From the NCBI RefSeq assembly GCF_905220565.1, contig NC_059421.1, positions 6,343,501 through 6,407,500 on the forward strand: a stretch of DNA of 64,000 bases. Reading direction: 5' to 3'. Each line of letters starts with the position of its first letter. The first letter of the stretch is position 1. A program made the translations under genes and the position numbers. This DNA is from Melitaea cinxia (Eukaryota > Arthropoda > Insecta > Lepidoptera > Nymphalidae). The notes beneath the pieces are model-generated. The model did not search any database, was not told the DNA's origin, and worked only from the letters and a program-made list of their open reading frames with translations. This document shows positions 31,748 through 45,300 of the stretch, piece by piece.

Positions 31748-34700
31748 TCATTGAAATTTATTGACAACTTGTTTAACCCAGCTTTCCTTTGGATCATTGT
31801 CGTTTGCATCGGGGCTTTGTTCATTAACACTATTTTTATTTAAAGGAATATTCGGCCTTAGACTACCGACGTTTGTATTGACATTACGTTCTTTAGTCCT
31901 GTTTTCGCTGACGCTTCGTTCAAATGACGCCATTTTGGGTGTAATCGATTTAGGTTTAGCTAATTGTATCGGCTTTTTACTCTGTATCGATTTATTTATA
32001 TGAACTTTTGTCATTTGTTCAATCTCTAACCGCCTCTCCAAAACTGATTTAGACGTTGATGGTTGCTCTATGGACTGGCGTTTGGTTTCTAAGATAGGTT
32101 TTGTCTTTCTTGTCGCTGAGTCAAGACTAGCTCTTTCGAAGCTTAAGCGTTTCATTTGTATGTTTCCCTGTGGCTTTAACTCCTCTTCGATCTTCTCTTT
32201 CGTTTCTATCGTTTTACTTTCAGATTTAGCCACTTGGTTTCCTAAATCTGTTTTTTCTTTTTGTGCTACTGGTGTAGAATCTGATCTGACAAAAGATGTT
32301 TTGTAACTTGTATTTCTCCTAATAGTCCGTGTGTTGACAGATTCAGAGGACGATGACTGTTCTTGACTCTTAGTTAAATTGTTCTTAGTAATTGTTATTT
32401 TAGGAGGTACTGCTGCAACAGATGGTGCAGTTGTTATTTTGGGTTTGATTGCCACCGGAGGAGCTACCTTCGGTTTGACGACACTTTTTTCATCTGTATC
32501 AACTTTTTCTACTTTACTTGTATTTCGATTGCTTTCCGTATGAATAATTTTGTTCGTTATTGTAATTACGTTAGATTGAGTACATTTTTTGTCAGAAGTA
32601 TTGGTTGTCACGACAGTCTTTTTCGTTTTGAACGACGATTCACGCTTGATACTCTCAACTCGCGTCATACCTTTATTGAAAACTTTAGTCTTAGTATCTG
32701 AAAATGTGTCATCAATATCTTCTTGATCAGAATACACAGCTGAGTCTCTAAACATGTCAGCATCTGTTAGCTGTTCTATTTTCTCAAATGATTTTTCATA
32801 ATAGCTTTCATCTGAATTCGCTTTTGATGCTGTCGTCTTTTCGGTTAAAGTTTGCTGGGAAGTATTTGTTTTGATTTGACTCTCCTGATATGTACTTTCA
32901 CTTGACGATGTTACAAAAGATGAGTTAGAAAAAAGACTGTCTGGTCTTATAGCGTTTTTATTTATTAGTACATTAACATTTTTAAGAGCATTCTTTTCAC
33001 TCATTAGAGTCATTGGATCAACATAGTCCGACTGGGCTATTCTGGCACCTAAATGTTTGCTGCCTTGCATGTAAACAGGCAATTTATTAAGACTTTGGTA
33101 CGAACTGTTATTAGACTTTGAGGGCGACGGTGTACTTGCTAGTGAACTCGATACATTCGTGACCATACTGATGCTTTTTTCGTAATTCGGCAGTAAATTA
33201 GATTTTTGGTTAATATTTTCGCAACTTTGAGATAAAATTTCTAAATTATTTTTCTCTTTCTGACTTTCGCTCATAGTTGTATGATCACAGACACTCTTAC
33301 TAAGTGGATCAGTTTTGATCGAATATACCATAGTCGATGTTGTGGGACTGTTATCAGTTGATGTTATTATAACTTTTATTTCACTTTTTGATATGTTTTG
33401 AGAGTCTTCATTTTTAGTTTTATTATTTTCACATTTATTTTGATTATCATCCGGCTGTTCATCGCCGATTATACTTCTGAATCTTTGCAATAGATTTTTC
33501 GAGTAACTTCTTGGGTTTAGAGCTGATCTTTTTTCACTTGTCGGACTCTTTAAATCAGTCTTTGAATTTTCTACAGTTTGATCATTCGCATTTATCTCCA
33601 CATCATCATTATTTTTAGGTGGAGTCCGACTTTTAAAACGACTAAGGACATTTTTCAGTGATAAGACGTTACTTGTAGGCTTGTATATTTTGTGCTCAGG
33701 GTGTATGACATCTACATTTTTAGCTTTTCCGTCATTTTGCTCAGTAGTCAAAGCTTCACAAGAAGACGTGGTAGATACATTTAAGTTAGGTTGAGATGTA
33801 TTGAGAGGATTTTCATTTTTATTAGTATCTAAGTCAACTTTTTCAAAATTATTCTTATAACATCGATCAATTTCTTCTTCTAATTCTAAGGTGGATTGGC
33901 TAATATTTTGTGTATATTCATCTTCTTTCGATTTTGAGTTTTTGTTAAATTTTAAAATATCACCTTCACTCATATATGTTTCTACATTTTCATAGCTAAT
34001 TTCACTTTGATCTGAAGCGATTGTGAATGGGCGATCAGCACTCATTACTTTTCCGTCTCTATTCAGATAAGTTTTGCTATTACTGTTCGGTTTGCACTTA
34101 AATGTACTCAAATTATTATCTTCTTTGCCACTCGTCACTACCTGAAAACTTCTGGGCAATGAACCCGATTTCCTATCTCTAGAAACGTTAAAATGTTCTT
34201 TTTGGCGGCTCAGCCATATTTCGGGCGTATTGGGGCTCTGTTGATCGGGACTCATAGGTAAATAGTCACCGGGCAGCGTATTTGGAACATCTTTTTTTCG
34301 TCTACAAACTTCTATAAGATTGTCATAAATATTTTCTTCGTTACTCGCCTTTGCTGGACTATCCATTGTAACGTAATAGTCATTTACGTTTTTATCGACT
34401 TTAGATACTTTTTCTGGAGACTTCACTGGCACGTCATATATTCCGTCTTCTAAACTTTCACGACGTTTGATTTGATCGAACGATAAGTATACATAATCTG
34501 ATTCAGGTCCGTGCGTTTTAACTAATTCTGAAGAGTTCTGCGGGGATGGTAATCTTTTAGGTCGAGACACATGTATATTATGTTGTATTACTTTACTTTT
34601 ATTGCAAAGTTCGTGTAAATTATTTTCAGCTCTGTTTTCTATTCTTAATGTTTCGTAAATATGATCTTCATCAGACACGTCATCGATATCACTATGAGCA

Positions 34701-36381
34701 TTACGTTCTGGATTTTCATGTTCATTGATATTTAATTCAATATTTTCAGACATTTGACGAGTGTACTTTGGCTTCAACTTTGTTAGTTCGTTTTTGGCTG
34801 ATATGACTTGATCGGGGTTTGAGTGAGACTTTAAAAGTCGTTGATGCCTTCTTTGAGCAGTATTTCTTTGTTGCTGTTTTTTAAGTAACTTTTGGAATTC
34901 TCGGTTTTGCATTAGTAATTGTGATATTATTTGTTCTAAAGGTTGTTCGATTTCTTCACAACTTTCTTGAACTTCCTCCTGCTGCTCTGAAATGTCGTGA
35001 GATTTATCTTCCGACTCAGTTCCTTCGTTAATAACTTTTTGTTTATTTAAGTACTTGACCTTTTCTAATTCGTTCTTCTTGAACGAATCAGTCTTTTCTA
35101 TTAATTTCTTATATGTTTCTTCATCAATGTCTTCGTCTTTACTTATCTTTTCTGGAATATGAAGAATCGGTTGGATCTTTGATTTTTCAACATTAAGGCT
35201 GTCATTTGATTCAGATATGTGCAATATGTTTTCCGTAGATACATCGGTCGAGAAATCTGTATAAAACCGTGTTGTCGTGTCTGACCCGAGGCGTAAGCCC
35301 TTCGCTCTATTTTTTTTAATCTTCGAAATTTTCTTTGGTATATTTTTAGTATTGTACATCTTTATTTCTATATTCGGTTTTACTATAATATTAGTGCCTC
35401 TCTTTCTGTCTATTTCAGGGTCAGAAATGATCGGTCCTTCATTGCCTTTGGTTTTCTTAGTTATTTTATTAGATCCACAATTTCGACATTCGAATTCTAT
35501 TTTTTCACTTCCTTTGCTATCCGTTCTCTCACTGTCACTATCTTGTGATTTTTTCATAATTATAACCGAGTTTTGTAAACCTGGTTCCGACTTTCTTCTC
35601 CACGTACCAATTTTTGATAATTTGGATCTTTGTGGATCATCTTTAGACTTTGAACGTAACGTATCCGTCCTGTGTTTTTCGGTCTCATTGCATCTTGATT
35701 TTCTTGAATGTAAAGTGGTCATAGAATCTGTTACTGGAATATTTTCTTTAATCTTCGCACATTTTAAGCAGGTTTTTTGGATATTTTTAACATTAGATGC
35801 GCTATTAATTTCTGTCAAATCTTCTTTACTCTTACTATCTGTGTAGCCTACAATATTGTCAGACGAGTGATAACCCCTAGTTTTCTTCAACGAACCGCTG
35901 AATTCCTTTGTAAAACTCTCTTGAGATGACTTAAAATCTGAACATTTGCAAGATGATTTATTTCTTTCAATTTGTTCAGTACTACCAGCGTCTATATAAT
36001 GTAACGCCCTATCACATTCCGGGCACTTTTCCCTTGTATCGTTTGGAGCATTTTTACATGAACATTTGTCATCTTTAACTTTATCTTTAGCGATCTCTGT
36101 TTCACAATCTGAACAGAGATCGATGTAACAATTATCACAAGTGTAGTCTATTCCTTTTTCAGCAGAATATTGAACGCAGTCACAATCTTGACCTTCATCT
36201 CGGGAATTTTTGATGGTATATTTTCGATTAGCTTTCTTTAATCTTCCTCTGGTTCCATTTTCAAATGATTTTCTTCTTTCTCTTTCTAATTTTCTTTTTT
36301 CAAGATATTCAGGCGCTGATAGTTGTTTTCTCATCGACGCTTGTGTTATGAGGTTGTGTGACTTCTCCGCCAGTATATCAT
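31748..36381 (-). CDS. RhoGEF terminal exon (long disordered tail)
   Basis: A single 4,634-bp exon, acceptor GTGTCGTTGCAG, phase 1, 1,543 complete codons plus stop. It begins DILAEKSHNLITQASMRKQL, a basic helical stretch. Then a Cys-rich patch (about 35480-36190: CDNC, CSDC, CPEC, CLKC, CRNC). The middle (33970-34665) has many tyrosines in SH2-docking contexts: YETL, YVYL, YDVP, YVTM, YDNL, YLPM, YENV. Ser/Thr/Asn-rich sequence follows, and a Pro/Lys segment (VAPPVAIKPKITTAP). It ends with Lys/Arg/Ser-rich sequence and VKQVVNKFQ. No enzyme domain is visible in the tail. Plus-strand frames inside are shadows. Confidence 0.85.
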
Positions 36382-39300
36382 CTGCAACGACACAAACTAT
36401 AAATTATATTTTTAGTTCAGAACCGTACGTCATATTACTTTTTAATTTTGGAGTAATCCTACTTTAGTCAGTTTTAATTCAAAAATAAACTTACCATCAG
36501 TTTTATTTTGTCCCAGCTCCATAACTAATTGCCTCGCATGAGATGGAATGACAGCATTGTAATTCTCTAATATTACCTAAAAATAAAATAATATTCTCCA
36601 TAACTCTCTCTATTTATTACAAACACAGTTTGCACAAAAATATTTAAATATATAATGTTATTTAAAATACTTAAACGGTAAGGTCAAATAATTTCGATTA
36701 TAAAAAATACAATTTATACAAAACATATTTGTACAAATACTTGTTTCCGCTTAAAGCATATAAATATGTCACTTTATGTGGTCGTTAATCTTAGTAGGTA
36801 ATCCAACTCGCAGAGGAAGAACATGTTAGATAAAGTTCCAACGGTTTTCCTAAATGGAGAAACAGGCTTACGTAGAGCGAGGGGATTAAAAATCTAAATC
36901 AATTAATCATACCATATACTCTTTCTCTGTGAATGTTATTTTCGGTAAACATAAGCTTATCCGCTTCAGTAACAAGGTCCACTCCCGTTTGTAGCGCGGC
37001 GAGCGCGCCTGCAGGGTGAGCTGTGCGCGCGGCGCGTCCCACGGGATCACGTGGAACGACTCCGCCTGCACCACGCTGTATGAGTGTCCACTCACCCGCT
37101 TCAGTAACAAGGTCCACTCCCGCTTGTGGCGCGGCGAGCGCGCCTGCAGGGTGAGCTGTGCGCGCGGCGCGTCCCACGGGATCACGTGGAACGACTCCGC
37201 CTGCACCACGCTGTATGAGTGTCCACTCACCCGCTTCAGTAACAAGGTCCACTCCCGCTTGTGGCGCGGCGAGCGCGCCTGCAGAGTGAGCTGTGCGCGC
37301 GGCGCGTCCCACGGGATCACGTGGAACGACTCCGCCTGCACCACGCTGTATGAGTGTCCACTCACCCGCTTCAGTAACAAGGTCCACTCCCGCTTGTGGC
37401 GCGGCGAGCGCGCCTGCAGGGTGAGCTGTGCGCGCGGCGCGTCCCACGGGATCACGTGGAACGACTCCGCCTGCACCACGCTGTATGAGTGTCCACTCAC
37501 CCGCTTCAGTAACAAGGTCCACTCCCGCTTGTGGCGCGGCGAGCGCGCCTGCAGGGTGAGCTGTGCGCGCGGCGCGTCCCACGGGATCACGTGGAACGAC
37601 TCCGCCTGCACCACGCTGTATGAGTGTCCACTCACCCGCTTCAGTAACAAGGTCCACTCCCGCTTGTGGCGCGGCGAGCGCGCCTGCAGGGTGAGCTGTG
37701 CGCGCGGCGCGTCCCACGGGATCACGTGGAACGACTCCGCCTGCACCACGCTGTATGAGTGTCCACTCACCCGCTTCAGTAACAAGGTCCACTCCCGCTT
37801 GTGGCGCGGCGAGCGCGTCTGCAGGGTGAGCTGTGCGCGCGGCGCGTCCCACGGGATCACGTGGAACGACTCCGCCTGCACCACGCTGTATGAGTGTCCA
37901 CTCACCCGCTTCAGTAACAAGGTCCACTCCCGCTTGTGGCGCGGCGAGCGCGCCTGCAGGGTGAGCTGTGCGCGCGGCGCGTCCCACGGGATCACGTGGA
38001 ACGACTCCGCCTGCACCACGCTGTATGAGTGTCCACTCACCCGCTTCAGTAACAAGGTCCACTCCCGCTTGTGGCGCGGCGAGCGCGCCTGCAGGGTGAG
38101 CTGTGCGCGCGGCGCGTCCCACGGGATCACGTGGAACGACAGCGGCGCGCCCGCGATCGACTCCACCAGCATCATGTTGTTGCACTGTCGTCACCAAGTA
38201 ACACTTTAACAAGTCCTGAACTAATATCATACAAATACTAGCTGACCCGGCGAACTTTGTACCGCAACATTTTTTTAATGAACTTTATCCTAACTATAAC
38301 GAACACATAAAACAAAGTTATCCAATTTGGTTCAGTCATTTGAAATTAATACTCTTGCAGACATTTTGGGGATACATATTTATATTTGTCTTATAGTTAA
38401 AAATTTACTGATATCTCTACAAATAATTTTGTCTTTACTATTTGCAAACTTACCATAATATGGGACTTGTACGCAAGGATTCCATCCTCCCTGTTCTTGG
38501 TCACAAGGAGCATTTTGTCGAAGAGAAAGGCGTGACGCATTGCCTTTGCGCCGAACACTCTAGAAAACGTATGACTTAATTTAGAGACCAAAAAAAATAT
38601 CCATGTTAGAGGTTTCAAGTTAGTTGGTAAAATTTTTGAAATGAAGATTAGTTTACCTTTGGTAAATGTATATGAAATGTAAATAAGACTATTGTTGTAA
38701 TAAAGGAAAAGAAAAGGATGAAAGGATAAGATATAAAGCTTAATACAACATGAGTTTCATTACGAATTATCGGAACTTTTCTCCAGAGTTTTCTTCCCCT
38801 AAGCCCTAATACATTAATTTCTTTAATATAAACTTTCGTATTTAAAAATTCAGCATTTGCAAATCAAGCAGTAAAAGCCTTTGAATCCTTTCCTATTCAT
38901 TGTTCACGTGTTCGTATCACAAGACTATTTCTACATACAAATCAGTACGTTACGAGTATATTGATTTCAATTTGAGTAAATTATACCTAAAGGTCCCTTC
39001 GGCGCACAACTCTCCGTAAGTTGTCAAATCAGGTCCGTTCCATCCGTATAATAACGACTGGATTTCCTGTAATGGGAAATATTTTATTTCAATTTAAAAA
39101 AAAAATATCACTGTATGAAGAATTATTGCAAACACAGGTACACAGTCATAAATGTGTATTTAAAATACACATACACATATGGTACTCGTAAGGTCGTTTA
39201 CTCCTAAGGTAACTAAAAGCCTAGGTTTTAGGAAACATCCAGCTGATAGAAGGAAACGCTTTTGTGTGATAAATGTACGTATCGCTTCAGCCTGTAATAT

Positions 39301-42300
39301 CCCACTGCTGGGCATATGCCTCTTTCCCCACGCTGCTCCATTGTGGTTTGGTGAATATATTCCTTACTATGAGTAACGATCGCTATCAGGTATACATGAT
39401 AACAACCGGGACCGACGGCTTAACGTGCTCTCAGGTACGGTGGGGAGACCCACGAGGACTGCACCAACACCAAGACCACGGCAAACATTTGTATGGCCAA
39501 TACAAATATTTGTATTGTGCGGGGATTGAACCCGCAACCGCCAGCGCAACAGCCACAAACCAGTGCTGTGATCGTTGCGCAAAAGCGGAGTCACGGTGTA
39601 TGTGTGTAGTTCAAATGTACGTATAAAAATAATTATATTTACAAATTAATATTAATTATATCCAGACTCGGGGTGGTAATTGAAACCACAACATTTTTAG
39701 TGGAAAGAAGCGGTCACTAATAAATGTGCAAATAGGCCAATCAATATATTATTCTTTGAAATGTAAAGCTTTGGCAATGTACTAATTGCTCATGCTCTGA
39801 CCACCGTTGGACGGTTTAATACAATTGATGGCAGCTGAGCAGCTCATATATTACAACAAATAAACTAAAATAGAGATTGTCATTTTTACTTTCATTTCAT
39901 TAAAAAAAAAAAAACATGTGGAACGTGTACACTTACAAAACCTCTCCTGTGAAAGACGCTGTGAAACAATAATAACCGAGTACCGAGATTCAACAACAAT
40001 CCGTAGTACGTCAGTCAATCGGAAAAAGATACGCGCGTTTGGTAGAACAATGTTACAGTGATCCAGATATTACTGACGCTATGTCACTTTCATTATGTAA
40101 CATTGTCTTTGTATACGAATGTAATTTCAATTTATTAACATACATCATAGTATCATAACTATTTAAGACATAATACTGCCTTTTTATTTAGTTCCTCACC
40201 TGAACTCTAACAGCGTGTTCGTGTCGTCTCTTCATGTCGTCGATGTGGTGCGCGATGCCCGTCATCTTCAGGAGCGCGTACTCCGTCTCACACGAGGCAC
40301 ATTGTTTCACCACGTTCTGAAAAAAATAACAGAAAATTACTTCAAATATTTGAATATTTAGCTAAAATCATCCCAATGACTCTCAACTGTTTCTTAACTA
40401 CCAGATTAGTACTCTTAAAGTATGTTTAAGAGTACTTACATCTAAAATACCAACTAACAAGTTTATTTTACATCCTTTGACCGAAATTGAAAGAGTCGAT
40501 GTCGATTTCAAAATTCGAAATCGATTTTTAAATGATTATAAATTACCTGTAGTAACAGATGGTATTTCAAAATCCTCTGCACTGGCTTCAAAAGATAGGA
40601 CGCCAATGGCAAAGGATGCATCAACTCGATCTGCCTCTCTCTGAACTCCCGGGCACTCTGAGGCCGAGAAGCCAAAGCGGCCAATCTCTCCATCGTCCTC
40701 GGGTAGCCAGTGCAATACGAGGTGTAGACAGAGAAGCCAGTTGTATTATTGACGAAGCAACGAGCAATGCACGTCGCGTCTAGACGACAGCTATTGAGTT
40801 CGCTGCATAGAGATCTGGAAAATAGAAATTAATTACAAGATTTACTTTAGGAAAATAAAACTAATGTGTGCACATAACCTGTGGCTTAGAATCGATATAT
40901 CTTATATGTATATAAAGTGTCAAGACTATTCTGTATATAATGTACATATAGACGTACTGGTCTCAATGCTTTTAGCCTTTGTAAATAGTAAAAAGTGAAA
41001 AAAAAGTATTGAAAGGAAAAATAAATTACGAGCGATCTGAATGTGATCAAATTTTTTTTTTTTTCAATAATTATTATTTAACGAAGATTTACGTTCAGAT
41101 AAGAATTAGATTCTTCGCCTTAAGAAGTGACTTTTAAGCTTACAATTACGCTAGTGTAGTAATTATGAAGAATCTATTGATTTTTATTTCAAGCTATTCT
41201 TAACGTCAATGGCCTCTAATGGTATACGTAATATTATAATTGAAAACAATATTTCACTTTACCTGTGTTAAGTTATTGTTTATTAGTGTTTTCAGTGTTA
41301 AGATATTTACGCGTAAACTAGGGTTGCCAACTTTTTTTGACAAAAAAAAACGTATAAAATGGTTTGGATAGGAAAAAATAAAGTATTTGGAAGAAAAAAA
41401 AAGTATTTTTCAAATTTTATGTTTTTATTGCTTTAAAAACGTATTTTTGTGTGCCTTTAGCACATGCTAACAATTTTTTGTTATATTTAAATGTTTCAAA
41501 CTTGTTTAAAAATCATTATTTAAATTTATATAAATAAAAATTCGTTTCTAATTAAATTTATTGACGCTATATTTCTCTCTTCTCGCTACTTTAGATTCAT
41601 TACTAAAAAAACCCTTTCAGTAAAAGCTTAAGTAGTGGGAACAGAAAGTAAGTAAGAATTTTTTTTTATATTTGGTAAGCTATCAGGTGCATTTTTAAGT
41701 ATATATTGCCATTTTTCAACTGTACTTTTCACTGAAATTTTTTTATCATCATTAGTGATTTTTTTTTGTCTTATACATTCGGAATATATATCCTGCATCT
41801 TAACATTTAATCCGTCTTGTAATTTAGTTTTTATAATTATCATTTCAAAATTTTCAAATTTAACCGCATTTTTTAAGGACACGTTAGGGAGTATTGAAAG
41901 CCAGTTATCTTCGCTAAGGTCAAACAATTTTTCCAACCATTGATTCCTTAACTGCATATAAACAAAGCCAACGGTCAATTTTTCTACAATATCGTTGATA
42001 GTGAGTAGTGACATCTGTGACAAATGTCAGATTGTCACCTGTCCTGTCACATTCAAAACACCACATCTGTCATCTAACATTTCGTTCAGTAATTTTAAAT
42101 CCTTTCCATCATCCGTTTTACCTTATGTGTACCGTTAAATAGTTAAGTACCCATAATGAGTATCTTGTTTCACGCATCACAGTAAAGATTGAAAATAAAG
42201 TATTTTCATATACTTTATTTGTATGCAAAAGTATAAAGTATATTTACCAAAAATAAAGTAAAATACTTTATTATAAAGTATGGTTGGCAACCCTAGCGTA

Positions 42301-45300
42301 AACAATTGTTCATTTTCGCTCATTCGCAATAACGAACGTGCCTAGGAAGATTGAAGGGTAAAGAAATTTTAAGATTTATTGCCCTCAGACCTTGGATAGC
42401 CACAGGTCCAAGTGTGAACAAAGGGACAAACTGTTCTTAAAGTCACGTAAGTTGCACGTACGCGGTAAAGGATCGTAAACTGGGAACAATAGGGTCGTTT
42501 GGGGATTTCGTTTTGTATAGGCAAAAAGTTTAGGCCATAATTTAGTATGAAAGTATGGAAAATAAGGCTTTTGTTGGTCGTGGGAAAGGCTTAGGCTCAG
42601 ATTTTAATTGGCTCGTGTGTTTTTTCTTGTTTTAAATGGACGCGTAACTAACTGCCTTATTTTAGTGTGTATGTATATTTCATATTTTTTCAACTACCGA
42701 AAGATTGACATATAAGGTTGTATTTTTTTTAACATTAACAAATTTTAAAATTTTAATTTAGCAACTTGCATTTTTAAATATAAAGGTAAAAAAAAAGCTA
42801 TCCATTCAGTTTTAAGAACACTTCAAAAACAATCTGCAAAAACAGGAATAAAAGCGAACCTATTTTTAGATATTAACAATAAAATCAAGGCAAACGTTGC
42901 TACTTTTATAAAATAGAAAATCGACAAAGCCCTCAGGCTAGTGTGGTTAACCGCATTTGGATAAAAGTGCATTAATATAACACTGTGTGCGCAAACAAAT
43001 GAACGCGGGGGATATCAAGTTAACGGGGCGTGAAATAGGATCCGACGCGGGGACTTTCGCGTTACATACCTTTTAATTGTCACTGTAATTTGTATAATTA
43101 TACAATATTAACAGTAACATAATTATATTACTAAGCTCAAACTAGAAAATAACTAAACCAATTCGTCTTTTTTTTTGTTTTCTAATACTTTGTTGAAAGA
43201 TTACGTAAATCAAACAGAATATATTGTAAATTCGCGAGTTTGACAATGAGCAAATACGAGTAACTTCACATTTATCCGAAGAGCTGGTACAGCAAAAAAC
43301 ACAGTAAGTAATCACTTTAAAACTTGAATATTAAGTTTAAACGTATACTGTTTTTATTTTATTTTGTTAACCGACTTCCAAAAAAGGAGGAGGTTCTCAA
43401 TTCGACTGTATTTTTTTTAATATCTAATAATGCGTTTTTACTTGACGCTTTTTTCGTCGACCTACGTTGTATTATACCGCATAACTTTCTACTGGATGTA
43501 CCGATTTTGATAATTCTTTTTTTGTTGGAAAGGGTATATCCCTAGTTTGGTACCGTGATAAGGAAACAAGGATCTGATGATGGGATCCCAGAGAAATCGA
43601 GGGAAACTCTCGAAAATCCGTAACAACTTTTTACTGGGTGTACCGATTTTGATAATTTTTAATTTAATCGAATGCTGATGTTTATCATATGGTCACATGG
43701 GTCACATGTATCGAGATCTGATAAATACTTTTTGAGTAATCTTTGATAACGCGTAGTTGCTTGACTATTTTTTCGTCGATCTACGTTGTATTACTTGTCG
43801 ATGTAATTGAAGTCGGTTTTTTTTTCGTTTTTCGAAGGCGTTAGCCTAAGTCTCGTATTTCATTTACTACTTTAAGCTCCTGCTGTCTTAGTAGATATTT
43901 AAATTTGATGTTATTAATTTTAAGAGAAAATGTGATCGAAAAGCATTTTGCGACATTTATATCTAAATTATTCATGAAACAATAATTTTCGAATCTTAAG
44001 AGATCCTGCAGTAGAAGATGACAATCCTTTTCAAAGTTTGAAAGTTGTTTGCAAATCTATTACAAAAAAAAGGTTATATTGTAATTATTATAAAATGTGA
44101 TTATACATTAAGTTTTGCACTGATTAGCGTCCCATTTTGCTGGGTTCAAACCCCCCCCCCCAACCCCCCGCTCAACAATTAATTAATTTATTTATTTATT
44201 TACGTATACAAAACTTAAAACTAACATTACAACAAGCAATGGTACAGAAAATACATAACCTAACCACAACACACATTAATACTGCATAAGCAATATATTG
44301 ACAAAGAATTGTCTTTAACGGGGAGTCGATCTCATAACTGCTAACGCAATAGACAGCGACTGAGACCACTGTGTTGACGGAGCGTCGACTGTTTACTTAG
44401 TTTTGTCCGGCCAAATTAATGCAATCAGCTGAACCTATCCATTCTCAAACCCGTAAATATATAGCGCACTGATCTACGTGACGTATTGGAAGAGCTAAAT
44501 GCCTTTAAAATTAAACATTGAATTTTTTTCTATTTCGTATTACACTCCCTTACTGTACTGTAGTACCTCAGAGTTCTCGTATAATACACGAACTCCAATT
44601 TCATGACAAAAAGTAGTATATACGTTCTTAATCCAGAATTTCTGTTCTGAATACTAAATCTGAGTTCACCTATTTAATAATATAACAAGGTTCAGCTCAA
44701 TCTGCATAAGTTTTCCTTTTATAATATGCAGGAAAATATATGCAAAGATTACAATAAGATAACTAAAAGCAAAAACATCTGACACAATCAAAATATTTCC
44801 CTATTCCCGCATCTTTCACGTACAGACAGTCAAGCAAATTCTTTAATAAAAACCGTACCCTCCGCCATTCAGGGCCACCCTATTAGGTTTACACCCTCGT
44901 CACAGGGCCGAATTTAAATTGTTTTATAGAAACAAATTTACTCTAACGTTGTGGATAAATTCAATATTTTATACATTTTTCTTTTACTTATTTATTTATT
45001 TCACAACTATAATTTACATTTTATTAATAAAAAAAAAAAAATTACAAAAGATAATTAAGGACCCCGCCGGGGCACGAAATATAAAGGAATGTACATTCAC
45101 TAACTTATTAATGTGTTGAATATTTTCTTCTTAAGATGTGAGATCAAAAGTTGTAGTTCATTCATTGAAATTAAATAATCCTAGCCTTGAGTCATCATAA
45201 ATTATATGATAATACTAGCTGACTCGGCAAACGTTGTCTTGCCGCTAAACGCTATTTAAAAAAGGGGTTGGTGGTAGAAGGGTGAAAATTTAGGGTTTTA

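Noticed and set aside
31761..36467. Plus-strand frames of 78-189 codons
   Set aside because: Antisense shadows of the long RhoGEF terminal exon.
36899..38230. Open frames of 397-443 codons in other frames and on the plus strand
   Set aside because: Shadows of the 135-bp array. The PH-domain frame is the one that matches the neighbouring exons.
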